This document shows positions 17,807-26,940 of a stretch of 62,630 nucleotides of DNA, one piece after another. Source of the DNA: CAZHFW01 sp964531675 (lineage in GTDB: Bacteria; Planctomycetota; Phycisphaerae; Phycisphaerales; UBA1924); contig CAZHFW010000024.1 in the NCBI GenBank assembly GCA_964531675.1, positions 1 through 62,630 of the forward strand. Direction: 5' to 3'. The position numbers were made by a program, and so were the translations under genes. The notes under the pieces are model-generated. The model was not told the origin of the DNA and searched no databases. It was given only the letters and a program-made list of their open reading frames with translations. The stretch's first letter is position 1. Every line of letters begins with the position of its first letter.

Positions 17807-20764
17807 GTGACGTTGGCAAGGACCAGGAGGGCGGTGCGCGCACGCCGGGCGGTGGCCCGGGGGGTGGCGGCGTGGGCGCTTCTGGGTGTTTGCGGGTCGG
17901 CGCTGGGGCAGGCTGGGGAGTTGATCAAGCCTGAGGGGCCCCGGGTGGTGGATCGCCCGGAGGCGGCCAAGCGGATCGTGCGGGTGTTCGACTTTGAGGA
18001 GCGGACGTCGAACCCGACGCCGGTGCCTCGGTTCTTCTTCCGCGCGCAGGAAGACGCGTCGGTGCCGCGTGAGCGCAAGGGGTTCCCGGCGTGGAACGCG
18101 GCCGAGCTTGATTACAGGATGGCGCACAGCGGCGAGGGATCGGTGCGGCTTCCGGTGAAGGGCGGGTCGGCGTCGCTGCTGCTCGAGCCTGGCGTGCTGC
18201 CGATCTTCGAGAACGCGGACTATCTGGTGACCGCGTGGGTGCGGACGGAGAAGCTCAAGGAGGCGGGCGCGTCGGTGGCGGCGCGGTTCACGAGCTCTTC
18301 GGGCAAGCCCATGTGGGAGACGACGGTGCGTTCGAAGCCGGTGCGGACCGACGGCGAGTGGACCCAGGTCGAACTCGAGCTGCCTGGCGATGCGTCGGGG
18401 GCGGCGTTCATCCAGATCGAGCTTTTGGCGCTCCAGCCTGAACAGGCCAGCGAGGGGCTTGATCCGTCCAAGCCTGTGGACGAGAAGACCGCGACGCGGC
18501 GGGCCCAGATGGTCTGGAGGCAGGACTACGAAGGGGCAGCGTGGTTCGATGATGTGGCGATCGTGCAGTTGCCGCGGCTTGAACTGACGCTGAACTCGAG
18601 CAGCGGGATCCTGATTGCGCCGGAGAAGCCCAAGTTCGGGCTGGGGGTGCGCGACCTGACGGGTGAGGACCTGCGCTCGCGCGTGACGGTGCGGGATCTT
18701 GAAGGCAAGGTGGTCGATCAGCTCGATCGGCCGATGGGATCGGGGCGGGTGGCTTCCGAGTGGGAGCCTTCGCTCAGCAGGTTTGGCTGGTATCGGGCCA
18801 CGCTCGAGGTGATGAACAAGGACACGCGCGTGGGCGTGACGTACGTCGACTTCGCGTGGATGCCTCGGACCGCGGAAGAGTCGAGCGGGCGGGGATCGTC
18901 GGGCGGGCGCGGGCGTTTCGGGATGGTGATCCAGGAGATCGATCCGCGCGTGTCGACGGTGATGCCTGAGTTGATCCGGCGCTCGGGCGTGACGGCGGTG
19001 ACGGTGCCATTGTGGACGCGTGATCTGACGCAGCAGAGCCTGGATGACGCGCTGACGATCGCGGCGCCGGCGATCGAGGCGACGCTGGGCGGGTGGAGCG
19101 AGCTGACGCTGAGCCTGGCGCGGGTGCCGGATGAGCTTTCCACGCCCTTGCGGATCGATCCGGACGACCTGTGGACGCTGTTCCGCACGGACTCGAAGTC
19201 GTGGGCGGGGTACATCGATCGGTATCTGGACCGCTACGGCCAGATCGTGCGGCGCTGGCAGCTTGGCAAGCTCGGGGACGATCGGCTCTTCTGGCGGGCG
19301 GATCCCTTCGCGGATGTCCGGCAGACCGAGCGGGTGCTCGGCAGGCTGGTCTCAGGACCGATCGTGACGGTGCCCTGGCGCGTGGATCGCGGCGTGCCCA
19401 AGGCGTTTTCGATGCAGGTCGGGCGCCGCGCCGAGCCTGTGTTCACGCGGGTGGCGGCCCTGGTCCCGGGCGATTGCGGTCGAGACGACATCGCGGCGTT
19501 CGCCAAGCACTGGCGCGAGCTGCAAGCGGCGGGCGGGCAGATGCCCGAGCTGGCGCTGACTTTCGAGCCCGCGCACGCGGAAGAGGTCGGCTACGCGACG
19601 ACGTCGGCGGAGTTTGCGCGCAAGGTCGTGGAAGCCTGGGCGGCGTTCACGATGACAGCAGATGGCTCGGCGGCGGGGCCGGTGGGGTTTGAGGGGGACG
19701 TTCTTCAGCCCTGGCTCGTCGCGGGCGATCGGCATGGGAGGCTCATGCCTCGGCCCGAGCTTGCGGCGTGGCGGACGCTGGGCGAGATGCTCGGTGGGCG
19801 TCGCGTGGTGGCGAAGTTCCCGTCGCCTCCGGGGACGGTGTGCTATGTGCTCTCGCCTCGCGAGGGGGAGCAGACGCGGGGCGTGCTGGTGGGCTGGAAC
19901 GTGTCGGCGGATCCGGCCAAGGCGGTGATCCGCAATCAGCTCGGTCCGGCGGACACGAGGATCGTCGATCTGTTCGGCAATCGCACGCGTGTGGGAGAGG
20001 AGCCCGGTTCGGGAGGCGCCCGCGGCAAGAGCTCGATGCTGCAGGTCGTGCCCCTGACCGAAGCGCCGGTGTTCGTGGAGAACGTGGACATCAATCTGGT
20101 GCGGTTCATCTCGGACTTCCGGGTGAGTCCGGCGTTCGTGAAATCTTCGAGCGAGGATCAGGAGAACGCGCTGGTCCTGACCAATCCGTGGCCCATGCTC
20201 ATCGAGGGGCGTGCGACGATCGTGCAGCCCGGCGGGTTCGATGCGGCCCAGGGCGTGCGCGATCGCCGGTGGACGCTCCAGCCCCGCTCGTTCCAGTTCT
20301 CGATCCCGCCCGGGCAGACGCAGATGCTGCCGTTCAACGTGTCGTTCACGCCGGCGGAAGAGGCGGGCATGCGCGACTTTGTCGTGCAGCTCGACGTGGT
20401 CGCGGACAAGAACTACGCGGGCCTGGAGCTGACGGCGCCGGTGGAACTCGGGCTTGCGAACGTGAAGCTCGATCTGGCGGCGATCCCGGGCGGCAAGGGC
20501 GCGGGCGGAAACGCGGATGACGTGATCATCGAGGCGCGGGTTCTGAACACGGGGAAGGATCCGTTGACGGGCGAGGTCGCGGTGTTCGCGCCGGGGATGC
20601 CCAGGATGAAGGCGTCGATCGCCGAGCTGGCGTCGGGCGCGGAGACGACGCGACGTTTCCCGCTGGCGGGATCGCTCGGCAAGCTCCGCGGTCAGAAGGT
20701 GATCGTGAGCTTCTCGGAGTCGGACACGAGCAACCGGCTCAACCGGTCCGTGATCGTCGATTGA
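17807..20764 (+). CDS. Large exported protein, carbohydrate-binding-like N-terminus
   Basis: 985 residues from GTG 17807. A basic start (TLARTRRAVRARR) and hydrophobic core end in GSALGQ, a signal peptide. Residues about 50-260 look like a jelly-roll: IVRVFDFEER, SGEGSVRLPVKGG, YLVTAWVRTEKL, GAAWFDDVAI, as in carbohydrate-binding modules on exported enzymes. Residues about 375-760 alternate strands and helices like a TIM barrel (FGMVIQEIDPRV, LWTLFRTDSKSWAGYIDRYL). No acid pair typical of a glycosidase is obvious. The end is beta-rich (NEW3-like). It follows the ABC permease by 101 bp and overlaps the convergent methyltransferase by 26 bp. Function unknown. Confidence 0.65.
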   Translation: MTLARTRRAVRARRAVARGVAAWALLGVCGSALGQAGELIKPEGPRVVDRPEAAKRIVRVFDFEERTSNPTPVPRFFFRAQEDASVPRERKGFPAWNAAELDYRMAHSGEGSVRLPVKGGSASLLLEPGVLPIFENADYLVTAWVRTEKLKEAGASVAARFTSSSGKPMWETTVRSKPVRTDGEWTQVELELPGDASGAAFIQIELLALQPEQASEGLDPSKPVDEKTATRRAQMVWRQDYEGAAWFDDVAIVQLPRLELTLNSSSGILIAPEKPKFGLGVRDLTGEDLRSRVTVRDLEGKVVDQLDRPMGSGRVASEWEPSLSRFGWYRATLEVMNKDTRVGVTYVDFAWMPRTAEESSGRGSSGGRGRFGMVIQEIDPRVSTVMPELIRRSGVTAVTVPLWTRDLTQQSLDDALTIAAPAIEATLGGWSELTLSLARVPDELSTPLRIDPDDLWTLFRTDSKSWAGYIDRYLDRYGQIVRRWQLGKLGDDRLFWRADPFADVRQTERVLGRLVSGPIVTVPWRVDRGVPKAFSMQVGRRAEPVFTRVAALVPGDCGRDDIAAFAKHWRELQAAGGQMPELALTFEPAHAEEVGYATTSAEFARKVVEAWAAFTMTADGSAAGPVGFEGDVLQPWLVAGDRHGRLMPRPELAAWRTLGEMLGGRRVVAKFPSPPGTVCYVLSPREGEQTRGVLVGWNVSADPAKAVIRNQLGPADTRIVDLFGNRTRVGEEPGSGGARGKSSMLQVVPLTEAPVFVENVDINLVRFISDFRVSPAFVKSSSEDQENALVLTNPWPMLIEGRATIVQPGGFDAAQGVRDRRWTLQPRSFQFSIPPGQTQMLPFNVSFTPAEEAGMRDFVVQLDVVADKNYAGLELTAPVELGLANVKLDLAAIPGGKGAGGNADDVIIEARVLNTGKDPLTGEVAVFAPGMPRMKASIAELASGAETTRRFPLAGSLGKLRGQKVIVSFSESDTSNRLNRSVIVD

Positions 20765-21557
20765 CGCGGGGGGCGCGACGCCTGAGCACGAAGATGCAGT
20801 AACCCGGTTCGGCGGCGGGGTGATCGGCGCCCTGTTCGTCCACGCTGGCGATGATCTCCAGGGGTGAGCGGTCGATGAGCGTGTTCCACTGCGCGAGGTT
20901 GTACGCGCGGAGGATGTAGGACGAGTCGGCGTGCGACTGGGTCTTGCCCGACTCGATGGTCAGGTGGCTGTGCACGCGTTCGTCGCGGTCCTTGCCCCGG
21001 CCCGGGCCTTTGGGCGGGAAGTAGGTGACGACCTGGGTGACGCGGGTGCGGCCTCGGGATCCGATCCAGACGTCTTCGGTGATGCCTTCGAGGCCGTAGG
21101 CGCTGAGGCTGACGCCGACGATGTAGATGCCGTCGGGCGTGAGGACGCGGGCCATCTGGCGGAGGTGGTCGAGCATGGCGGCGTCGGAGTTGAGGTGGCG
21201 GATGGAGTTGATGGGGATGAAGGCGACGTCGATGGAGCGGGGTTTGAGCTTGGAGGCGAAGCGGCGCATGTCGGCTTTGAAGACATGCACGTTGGATTTG
21301 TGCTTGGCGGCTTTGGCGGCGGTGGCGCGGGCGTGATCGACCATGGGCTGGACGAGGTCGAAGCCGGCGACCTGGAGGCCTTTGGAGGCCAGGACGCGGA
21401 GGCAGCGGCCGCTGCCGCAGGCCGGTTCGAGAAACGTCCGGGGCGTCCGGTGCAGGAAGCGGCGGGCGGTCTTGAGGATTCCGCGGACCTCGGCCTGGGT
21501 GCCGGGCCAGTGGAGGATGTCATAGATCACGGGGTCTTGGTAGAGCGACACCTTCAT
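20739..21557 (-). CDS. Class I SAM-dependent methyltransferase
   Basis: 272 residues, ATG at 21557 with AAGGATAA upstream. The SAM site is FLEPACGSGRCLRVLASKGL (motif I, E-P-A-C-G-S-G), then VAGFDLVQPMVDHARA (motif II acidic residue) and ADMRRFASKL. Substrate unknown. Its 3' end overlaps the convergent exported-protein gene by 26 bp. Its start lies only 20 bp from the divergent esterase start, so little room exists for separate promoters. Confidence 0.85.
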   Translation of the reverse strand: MKVSLYQDPVIYDILHWPGTQAEVRGILKTARRFLHRTPRTFLEPACGSGRCLRVLASKGLQVAGFDLVQPMVDHARATAAKAAKHKSNVHVFKADMRRFASKLKPRSIDVAFIPINSIRHLNSDAAMLDHLRQMARVLTPDGIYIVGVSLSAYGLEGITEDVWIGSRGRTRVTQVVTYFPPKGPGRGKDRDERVHSHLTIESGKTQSHADSSYILRAYNLAQWNTLIDRSPLEIIASVDEQGADHPAAEPGYCIFVLRRRAPRVNRRSRTG

Positions 21558-21577
21558 GGGTGGATTATCCTTGGTCC

Positions 21578-23140
21578 ATGCGAAATTTTCCCGCGGCGTT
21601 TCTGGCGCTCCTGATCGGGCTGACGGCGGGCCTTGCCCGGGCCGACAGTCCGGTGGTGTTCAAGGTTTCGGTGGATCCGGCGGCGCGTCCCGCGCCCGCG
21701 ACGGGCCGGCTCATCGTCATGCTCAAGCGGGTGGCGGCCGAGCTTCCCTCGAACACGACGCCGCTCGATGGGCCCTTCTGGGATGAGGCCCAGCCCCTGT
21801 ACGGGATGGACGTGAAGGAGCTTCCGGCGGGGACGGAGATCGTGGTGGATGAGAACGCCGATGGCTTCCCGGGGAAGCTGAGCGATCTCGAGCCCGGGCC
21901 GTACTACGCGCAGGCGAGGCTTGACGTGTCGCGCACGTCGAGTTCCTGGAAGACGCAGCCCGGGAACCTGTACTCCGAGCCGGTGCTCTTCGGGTACGAG
22001 AAGGGCAAGCCTGTCGAGGTGCGGATCAAGCTCGACAAGCTGGCGGCGGCCCGCAAGCCCATGAACAACCCGCGGATCGAGGTGGTGGAGGTCGAGTCGA
22101 AGCTGCTCAGCGCGTTCTACGGCACGCCGACGATGCTTCGGGCGGCGGTGGTGAAGCCCGTGGGCTTTGACGCGAGCAAGACGTACGCGGCGATCTATCA
22201 CGTCCCGGGCTTTGGCGGCGGGATCGAGACGGCGCTGGCGATCGCACGGCAGGGCGACAATCCGGTGCCCGGGACGCCGATGGTGCCGGTGATGCGGAGC
22301 TGCTTCCAGATCGTGCTGGACGCGGAGAGCCCCAACGGTCACACGCTCTTTGCGGACTCGGCCAACAACGGGCCTCGGGGCGAGGCGCTGGTGAAGGAGC
22401 TGATCCCGGCGATCGAGGCCAAGTTCCCGCTGGAGAAGAAGCCCGAAGCCAGGCTGCTGCGTGGGCATTCGTCGGGAGGCTGGGCGACCTTGTGGCTCAC
22501 GCTGAACTATCCGGAGATGTTCGGCGCGACGTGGTCGAGCTCGCCCGATCCGGTCGATTTCCGCCGGTTGCAACTGGTGAACATCTACGAGGACAAGAAC
22601 TTCTACCGCAAGGACGGGGCGGACAAGGACACGCCGAGCTTCCGTCGCTTGGACGTGAACAAGATCTCGGTGCGTGAGGATGCTCGCCCCGAGGACATCA
22701 TCGGGCCCGACAACACCTCGGCGCAGCAGTGGGATTCGTGGTTCGCGGTGTTCGGGCCCCGCAACGAGCGCGGGCATCCGGCGGCGCTGTACGACCCCGA
22801 GACGGGCGTGATCGACCATGCGATCGCGGAGCAGTACCGCAAGTACGACATCGCGGACCTCGTGCGCAAGGATCCGGAGAGGTACGGCAAGATCTTCCGG
22901 ACGCGGATCAGGCTCTACGTCGGCGACGTGGACAACTTCTTCCTGAACGAGGCGGTGATGCTGCTCAAGGCGGATCTGGACAAGCTCTATCCGCAGAGCA
23001 AGACGCCCCAGGACGAGGCGTTCGGGACGATCAATCTGGTGCAGGGCGCCGACCACAGCTCGATCTATCAGAGCCCGGACCTGCGCGCCATTCCGCAGGA
23101 AATGCTGGAGCATCTGCGGCGGAATCAGCTCGAGAAGTGA
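21578..23140 (+). CDS. Secreted esterase, alpha/beta hydrolase fold
   Basis: 520 residues from ATG 21578; this start gives a clean signal peptide (FLALLIGLTAGLARA). The nucleophile elbow is G296-H-S298-S-G300 (RGHSSGGWATLWLTLNYPEMF), typical of the putative esterase family that includes enterochelin esterase and antigen 85-like proteins. The late GADHSSIY segment supplies a likely catalytic His. About 170 residues precede the hydrolase domain and may form a beta domain. Exported; substrate unknown. Confidence 0.8.
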   Translation: MRNFPAAFLALLIGLTAGLARADSPVVFKVSVDPAARPAPATGRLIVMLKRVAAELPSNTTPLDGPFWDEAQPLYGMDVKELPAGTEIVVDENADGFPGKLSDLEPGPYYAQARLDVSRTSSSWKTQPGNLYSEPVLFGYEKGKPVEVRIKLDKLAAARKPMNNPRIEVVEVESKLLSAFYGTPTMLRAAVVKPVGFDASKTYAAIYHVPGFGGGIETALAIARQGDNPVPGTPMVPVMRSCFQIVLDAESPNGHTLFADSANNGPRGEALVKELIPAIEAKFPLEKKPEARLLRGHSSGGWATLWLTLNYPEMFGATWSSSPDPVDFRRLQLVNIYEDKNFYRKDGADKDTPSFRRLDVNKISVREDARPEDIIGPDNTSAQQWDSWFAVFGPRNERGHPAALYDPETGVIDHAIAEQYRKYDIADLVRKDPERYGKIFRTRIRLYVGDVDNFFLNEAVMLLKADLDKLYPQSKTPQDEAFGTINLVQGADHSSIYQSPDLRAIPQEMLEHLRRNQLEK

Positions 23141-23163
23141 CCCAAGGGCGGCAAGGAGGACGC

Positions 23164-23682
23164 ATGCGCGTGCAGGAACTGCTGGCGGAGTCGGTGCTTT
23201 CCAACAAGATGCTCGTCGGGCGGTATCTGGCGGGCTTTGACGACGCCAGCGTGACCAGGCAGGCGCCCGGGCTTCCCAACCACGCGGCGTGGAATCTCAG
23301 GCACCTGGCCCTCACCATGCACCGCGTCGCAGACATGCTCGAAGGAGGCGGAGTTCCCGAGTCCGACTTTGCGCCGGCGGGGCAGGCGCGGGGCGACCGG
23401 TTCGCGACAGAGTCGGTGGCGTTCGGATCGCAGCCCGGGGATGACCGGTCCGGGTATCCGGGGCTGGCGCGGAGCCGGGCGATCTTCGACAACGCGTGCG
23501 ACCGCCTGGGTGCAGCGGCGCGGGCTGCGTCGGATCAGAAGCTGGCCAGCGAGGTTCCCTGGGGTCCGGGGACCAGCCCGCTCTGGGCGCTGGTGATGCG
23601 CATGTGTTTCCACAACGGGATGCACACCGGGCAGCTCGCCGATCTGCGGCGGGCTTTCGGGTTCAAGTCGATCTTCTCCTGA
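23164..23682 (+). CDS. DinB-superfamily protein
   Basis: 172 residues from ATG 23164 with AAGGAGGA four bases upstream. Four-helix DinB fold: helix 2 has HAAWNLRHLALTMHR and the last helix has HNGMHTGQLADLRR, giving the His triad that binds a metal in this superfamily. DinB/YfiT proteins include metal-dependent thiol transferases for low-molecular-weight thiols, but most are uncharacterised. It lies 13 bp before another DinB-like gene, so the two are probably co-transcribed with the esterase. Confidence 0.85.
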   Translation: MRVQELLAESVLSNKMLVGRYLAGFDDASVTRQAPGLPNHAAWNLRHLALTMHRVADMLEGGGVPESDFAPAGQARGDRFATESVAFGSQPGDDRSGYPGLARSRAIFDNACDRLGAAARAASDQKLASEVPWGPGTSPLWALVMRMCFHNGMHTGQLADLRRAFGFKSIFS

Positions 23683-23695
23683 ACAGGGGGGCGTC

Positions 23696-24253
23696 ATGCA
23701 GGCCGGCGGAGCGGGCCCGAGGCTCGTGGTGGGCGCGATCGAGCGGGAGTTTGCACGCTACCGGGGCATGGCCGAGAAGGCGGTCGCGCAGCTCGGGTTC
23801 GAGGAGCTGCGCGTGGCGCTGGATCCGGAGACCAACTCCATCGCGGTGATCATGAAGCACGTCGCGGGGAACCTGCGCTCGCGCTGGACCGACGCCCTGA
23901 CGACCGACGGCGAGAAGCCCTGGAGGGATCGGGACCGCGAGTTCGTGGATGATTTTCCGGATCGGGCGGCGCTGGAGGCGTGGTGGAAGGCGGGCTGGGA
24001 TGCGCTGGAAACGCAGATCGCGGCGCTGAGAGATGAGGAACTGGCGCGGGTCATCCCGATCCGGAGCGAGCCCCACACCGTCGCTCTGGCGCTGGAGCGG
24101 TCGCTGGCGCACACGGCGTATCACACGGGGCAGATCGTGCAGATCGCGCGGATCGTCGCCTCGCGGGCCGGGAAGAGCTGGAACACGCTCACGATCCCCA
24201 GGGGCGGGAGCGACGCGTTCAATCAGCGGCTCATGAAGGGGGAGAACCGGTGA
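23696..24253 (+). CDS. DUF1572 (DinB-like) protein
   Basis: 185 residues from ATG 23696. The DUF1572 signature is plain: LVVGAIEREFARYRGMAEKA at the start, NSIAVIMKHVAGNLRSRWTD in helix 2 and HTAYHTGQIVQIAR in the last helix, with the His residues placed as in DinB proteins. Typical length. GTGA overlap with the following hydrolase. Role unknown; the family is often associated with stress and thiol chemistry. Confidence 0.88.
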   Translation: MQAGGAGPRLVVGAIEREFARYRGMAEKAVAQLGFEELRVALDPETNSIAVIMKHVAGNLRSRWTDALTTDGEKPWRDRDREFVDDFPDRAALEAWWKAGWDALETQIAALRDEELARVIPIRSEPHTVALALERSLAHTAYHTGQIVQIARIVASRAGKSWNTLTIPRGGSDAFNQRLMKGENR

Positions 24254-25119
24254 ACGCCAAGAGATTCGGGCGGGTGGCGCGGAAGTCGCTGCTGCGGCTC
24301 ACGGTGCTGCTGGTGGTCGCGATGGTCGTGATTCGTTTCACGGGCGCCGCGGAGTCGATGTTCTTCTATGTGCCCACGCGCAAGGCGTATCAATCGCCGC
24401 CGGGCGTTCAGGAAGTGTCGTTCCAGACGGCGGACGGGCTGACGCTCTCGGGTTGGTATCTGCCTCCCCAGGGGTGGAAGGCGGGGGACAAGCCTGCGCC
24501 GGCGGTGCTGTTCTGCCACGGGAACGCGGGCTCGCTCCCGAATCATCTGTCGTTCGTGGAGTTTCTGACCCGGCGCGGCCTGGGCGTGTTCATGTTCGAC
24601 TACCGGTCGTATGGAAGGTCGCAGGCTGGGAGACTGGTGCGCGAGAATCTGGCGCTGGACACCGAAGCGGCGCTGGCGGCGCTCAAGGCCAGGCCTGATG
24701 TCGATCCGTCGCGACTGGCGGTGTACGGGTTCTCGCTCGGCGGAACGTTCGCGGTGAATCTGGCGGCGGCGCATCCGGAGCTTCGCGCGGTGTGCGTGGC
24801 TGCGGCGTTCTCGAGCTGGTCGGGCGTGGCCTCGGATCACGTCCCGGTGCTGGGGAGCGTGATGGTGGGGGGAGGCGTGGACAGCGGAAGTCTGGCGGCG
24901 CGCATCGGCAAGCGCCCGGTGTTCATCGTGCATGCCGAGGGTGATCGGACCGTGGGGTCGAGGCACGCGGCGTTGATCGAAGCGGGGGCCAAGGCGGGCG
25001 GGGCGGATGTGAAGCTCATGATCGTGCCTGGCAACGCGCACAGCCGGTTGATTCTGGACCATCCGGACGTCTCGGAGGCGATCGGGGCGTTTCTGGCGGG
25101 GAATCTCGGGGTTTCCTGA
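24250..25119 (+). CDS. Alpha/beta hydrolase, membrane-anchored (YfhR/Bem46-like)
   Basis: 289 residues, GTG start overlapping the previous stop. One N-terminal TM (about 13-30) is followed by FYVPTRKAYQSPPGV, a hydrolase with oxyanion loop FCHGNAG (88-94), FDYRSYGRS and nucleophile elbow G160-F-S162-L-G164. NAHSRLI near the end supplies the His. This is the Bem46/YfhR subgroup of serine hydrolases. Substrate unknown. Third gene of a coupled set with two DinB-type genes. Confidence 0.87.
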   Translation: MNAKRFGRVARKSLLRLTVLLVVAMVVIRFTGAAESMFFYVPTRKAYQSPPGVQEVSFQTADGLTLSGWYLPPQGWKAGDKPAPAVLFCHGNAGSLPNHLSFVEFLTRRGLGVFMFDYRSYGRSQAGRLVRENLALDTEAALAALKARPDVDPSRLAVYGFSLGGTFAVNLAAAHPELRAVCVAAAFSSWSGVASDHVPVLGSVMVGGGVDSGSLAARIGKRPVFIVHAEGDRTVGSRHAALIEAGAKAGGADVKLMIVPGNAHSRLILDHPDVSEAIGAFLAGNLGVS

Positions 25120-25212
25120 GCCCGAGGCGACCCGGGTCGCTGGTCAGGATTTTGAGGTTTCGGGCCGGATGAATCGCTGCGGGCGGTGTCTTGAGAAGTG
25201 AAGGAGACACCC

Positions 25213-26319
25213 ATGGACCGGATGACGGGGAAGCGGCTGGTGGCGATCGCGTGGCTCGTGTCGATGGTCGGGAGCGCTGGGGCGCAGGAGTTTGCGACGC
25301 CCAAGGATCGGCCCGCGACGCCTCCCGGCGCGGGGATCACGGCGCTGCGCTCGCCCGACATGCAGGACCCGACCAACGCGGCGCTGCGGCACTATCGCGC
25401 CTGGACGATGGCGCGGACCGACAACCTCACCGAGTTCGATGAGCTCTGGAAGAACGAGAGCGAGCTCAAGCCAGGTTGGCAACCCTCGGCCAAGCTCAGG
25501 GAGATGATGGGCACGCTCGGGGATTACATCGCGACGGCGCGGCTGGCCGCGGAGCTTCGCGACGCCGACTGGGGCGTGGAGTACTCCGATGGGTTCATGG
25601 CGATTCTGCCTCATCTCGGTTTGCTGCGGCGTGAGGCCAAGGTGCTGGAGATGGCGGCGAGGGTCGAGCTTGCCAGCGGACCGCAGGCTGATCGCGTGCT
25701 GGCGGCGCGGTCTCTGGCGGCGTGCTTCAGGCTCGGGAGGCATCCGATCTCGGACAAGACCGTGATCTCGACGCTCGTGGGCGGCGCGATCGCGAATCGG
25801 GCGGCCCTGGCGACGGGCGCGCTGCTGGATCAAGGGCTGATCGGGCCCGCGGAGGCCGCGATCATCCTGGAGGGGGCGCGTGCGCTGGACGCGAGCGACC
25901 CGTTCAACTTCGACGGCGCGCTGCGTGGCGAGATGTGGCTGGCGGCCAGCGCATTCGCCAAGACCGGGCCCGACGCGGGCAAGCAGGCGGGGCAGGTCGC
26001 ACGCGAGCTGGTCTCCATGAACCAGGCGGACGCGTCGCTTCAGGAGGTCGTCCGCAAGATCGAGCGCATGGACGAGCAGACCTTGCGGGACGATGTGCTC
26101 AAGCACGGCGCGTTCTTCGCGATTGCGCGGCAGGCGGTGAAGGATGGCGGCCCGGATGCGCCGGCGAAGCTCGCGGATCTGGAGAAGCGGGCGGTCGCGG
26201 GGGAGTTTGGTGTGACGCTTCAGCTCACCGCGCCCTCGATCGCGACCGGGTACAAGAGCAACCAGAAGAACAAGGACGCGGTCGCGGCGATCGTGTCCAG
26301 GCTTGAAGCGGTGAAGTGA
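25213..26319 (+). CDS. Exported protein of unknown function
   Basis: 368 residues from ATG 25213, chosen over GTG 25198 because AAGGAG lies eight bases upstream. Signal peptide ends SAGAQEF. The mature protein is nearly all helical, with many Ala and Leu and no Cys pair or catalytic motif that I recognise. It precedes the sigma factor gene by 12 bp in the same direction, so it may belong to that operon. Confidence 0.7.
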   Translation: MDRMTGKRLVAIAWLVSMVGSAGAQEFATPKDRPATPPGAGITALRSPDMQDPTNAALRHYRAWTMARTDNLTEFDELWKNESELKPGWQPSAKLREMMGTLGDYIATARLAAELRDADWGVEYSDGFMAILPHLGLLRREAKVLEMAARVELASGPQADRVLAARSLAACFRLGRHPISDKTVISTLVGGAIANRAALATGALLDQGLIGPAEAAIILEGARALDASDPFNFDGALRGEMWLAASAFAKTGPDAGKQAGQVARELVSMNQADASLQEVVRKIERMDEQTLRDDVLKHGAFFAIARQAVKDGGPDAPAKLADLEKRAVAGEFGVTLQLTAPSIATGYKSNQKNKDAVAAIVSRLEAVK

Positions 26320-26331
26320 ACGGATCCGCCG

Positions 26332-26940
26332 ATGCGAGCGGCAAGGCACACCACAAACTCCGACAAGGCGGACGACCGCGAGCTGCTCCTCCGCACACAC
26401 CGGGGGGACGAGGCGGCGGCCCGTCTGCTTTGGGAGATGTACGGCCCGAGGCTGGTGCGGATTGCGGAGGGGCTGTGCTGGGGGATCGGCGGCGCGGCGC
26501 AGGCGCTGGACATCGTCCAGGGCGTGATGTGCGCGATCTTGCAGACGAGCCGGGAACGCTTGCGTGCGATTGATGATGTGCATTCGTATCTGGTGCGGAG
26601 CGTGCGAAACGCAGCGTTGAATGAACGCCGTGCAAGTGAGAGGCAGGCGCGGCGCGAAGAAGGGCGGATCGGGGCTGCGGGAGCGCCGGTCGCGGATCCG
26701 TGGGCCAAGCAGTCGCTTCTGGAGGCGGTGGAGAGGCTCGAGCCCGAGCTGCGTGAGCTGATCGTGCTCAAGCACGCGGGCGGGCTGACGATTGACGAGA
26801 TGGCGCTGGTTCTGGAGCTCGCACGGGGAACGGTCGCGGATCGATACGCGGGCGCGATGCGCAGGCTCCGGGCGGAACTGGGCGCGGATGATGAAGGCGC
26901 GAGCGGCGTCGGGACCGGGATGGCGGGAGGTGCAGCATGA
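26332..26940 (+). CDS. ECF-type RNA polymerase sigma factor
   Basis: 202 residues from ATG 26332. Region 2 is LLRTHRGDEAAARLLWEMYGPRLVRIAEG, then ALDIVQGVMCAIL and the 2.4-like VHSYLVRSVRNAALNERR. Region 4 is LLEAVERLEPELRELIVLKHAGGLTIDEMALVLELARGTVADRY, a helix-turn-helix. Region 2.2 reads ALDIVQGV in place of the usual DAEDLVQE, so it is a divergent ECF factor. Overlaps the next gene by ATGA, as sigma/anti-sigma pairs do. Confidence 0.88.
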   Translation: MRAARHTTNSDKADDRELLLRTHRGDEAAARLLWEMYGPRLVRIAEGLCWGIGGAAQALDIVQGVMCAILQTSRERLRAIDDVHSYLVRSVRNAALNERRASERQARREEGRIGAAGAPVADPWAKQSLLEAVERLEPELRELIVLKHAGGLTIDEMALVLELARGTVADRYAGAMRRLRAELGADDEGASGVGTGMAGGAA

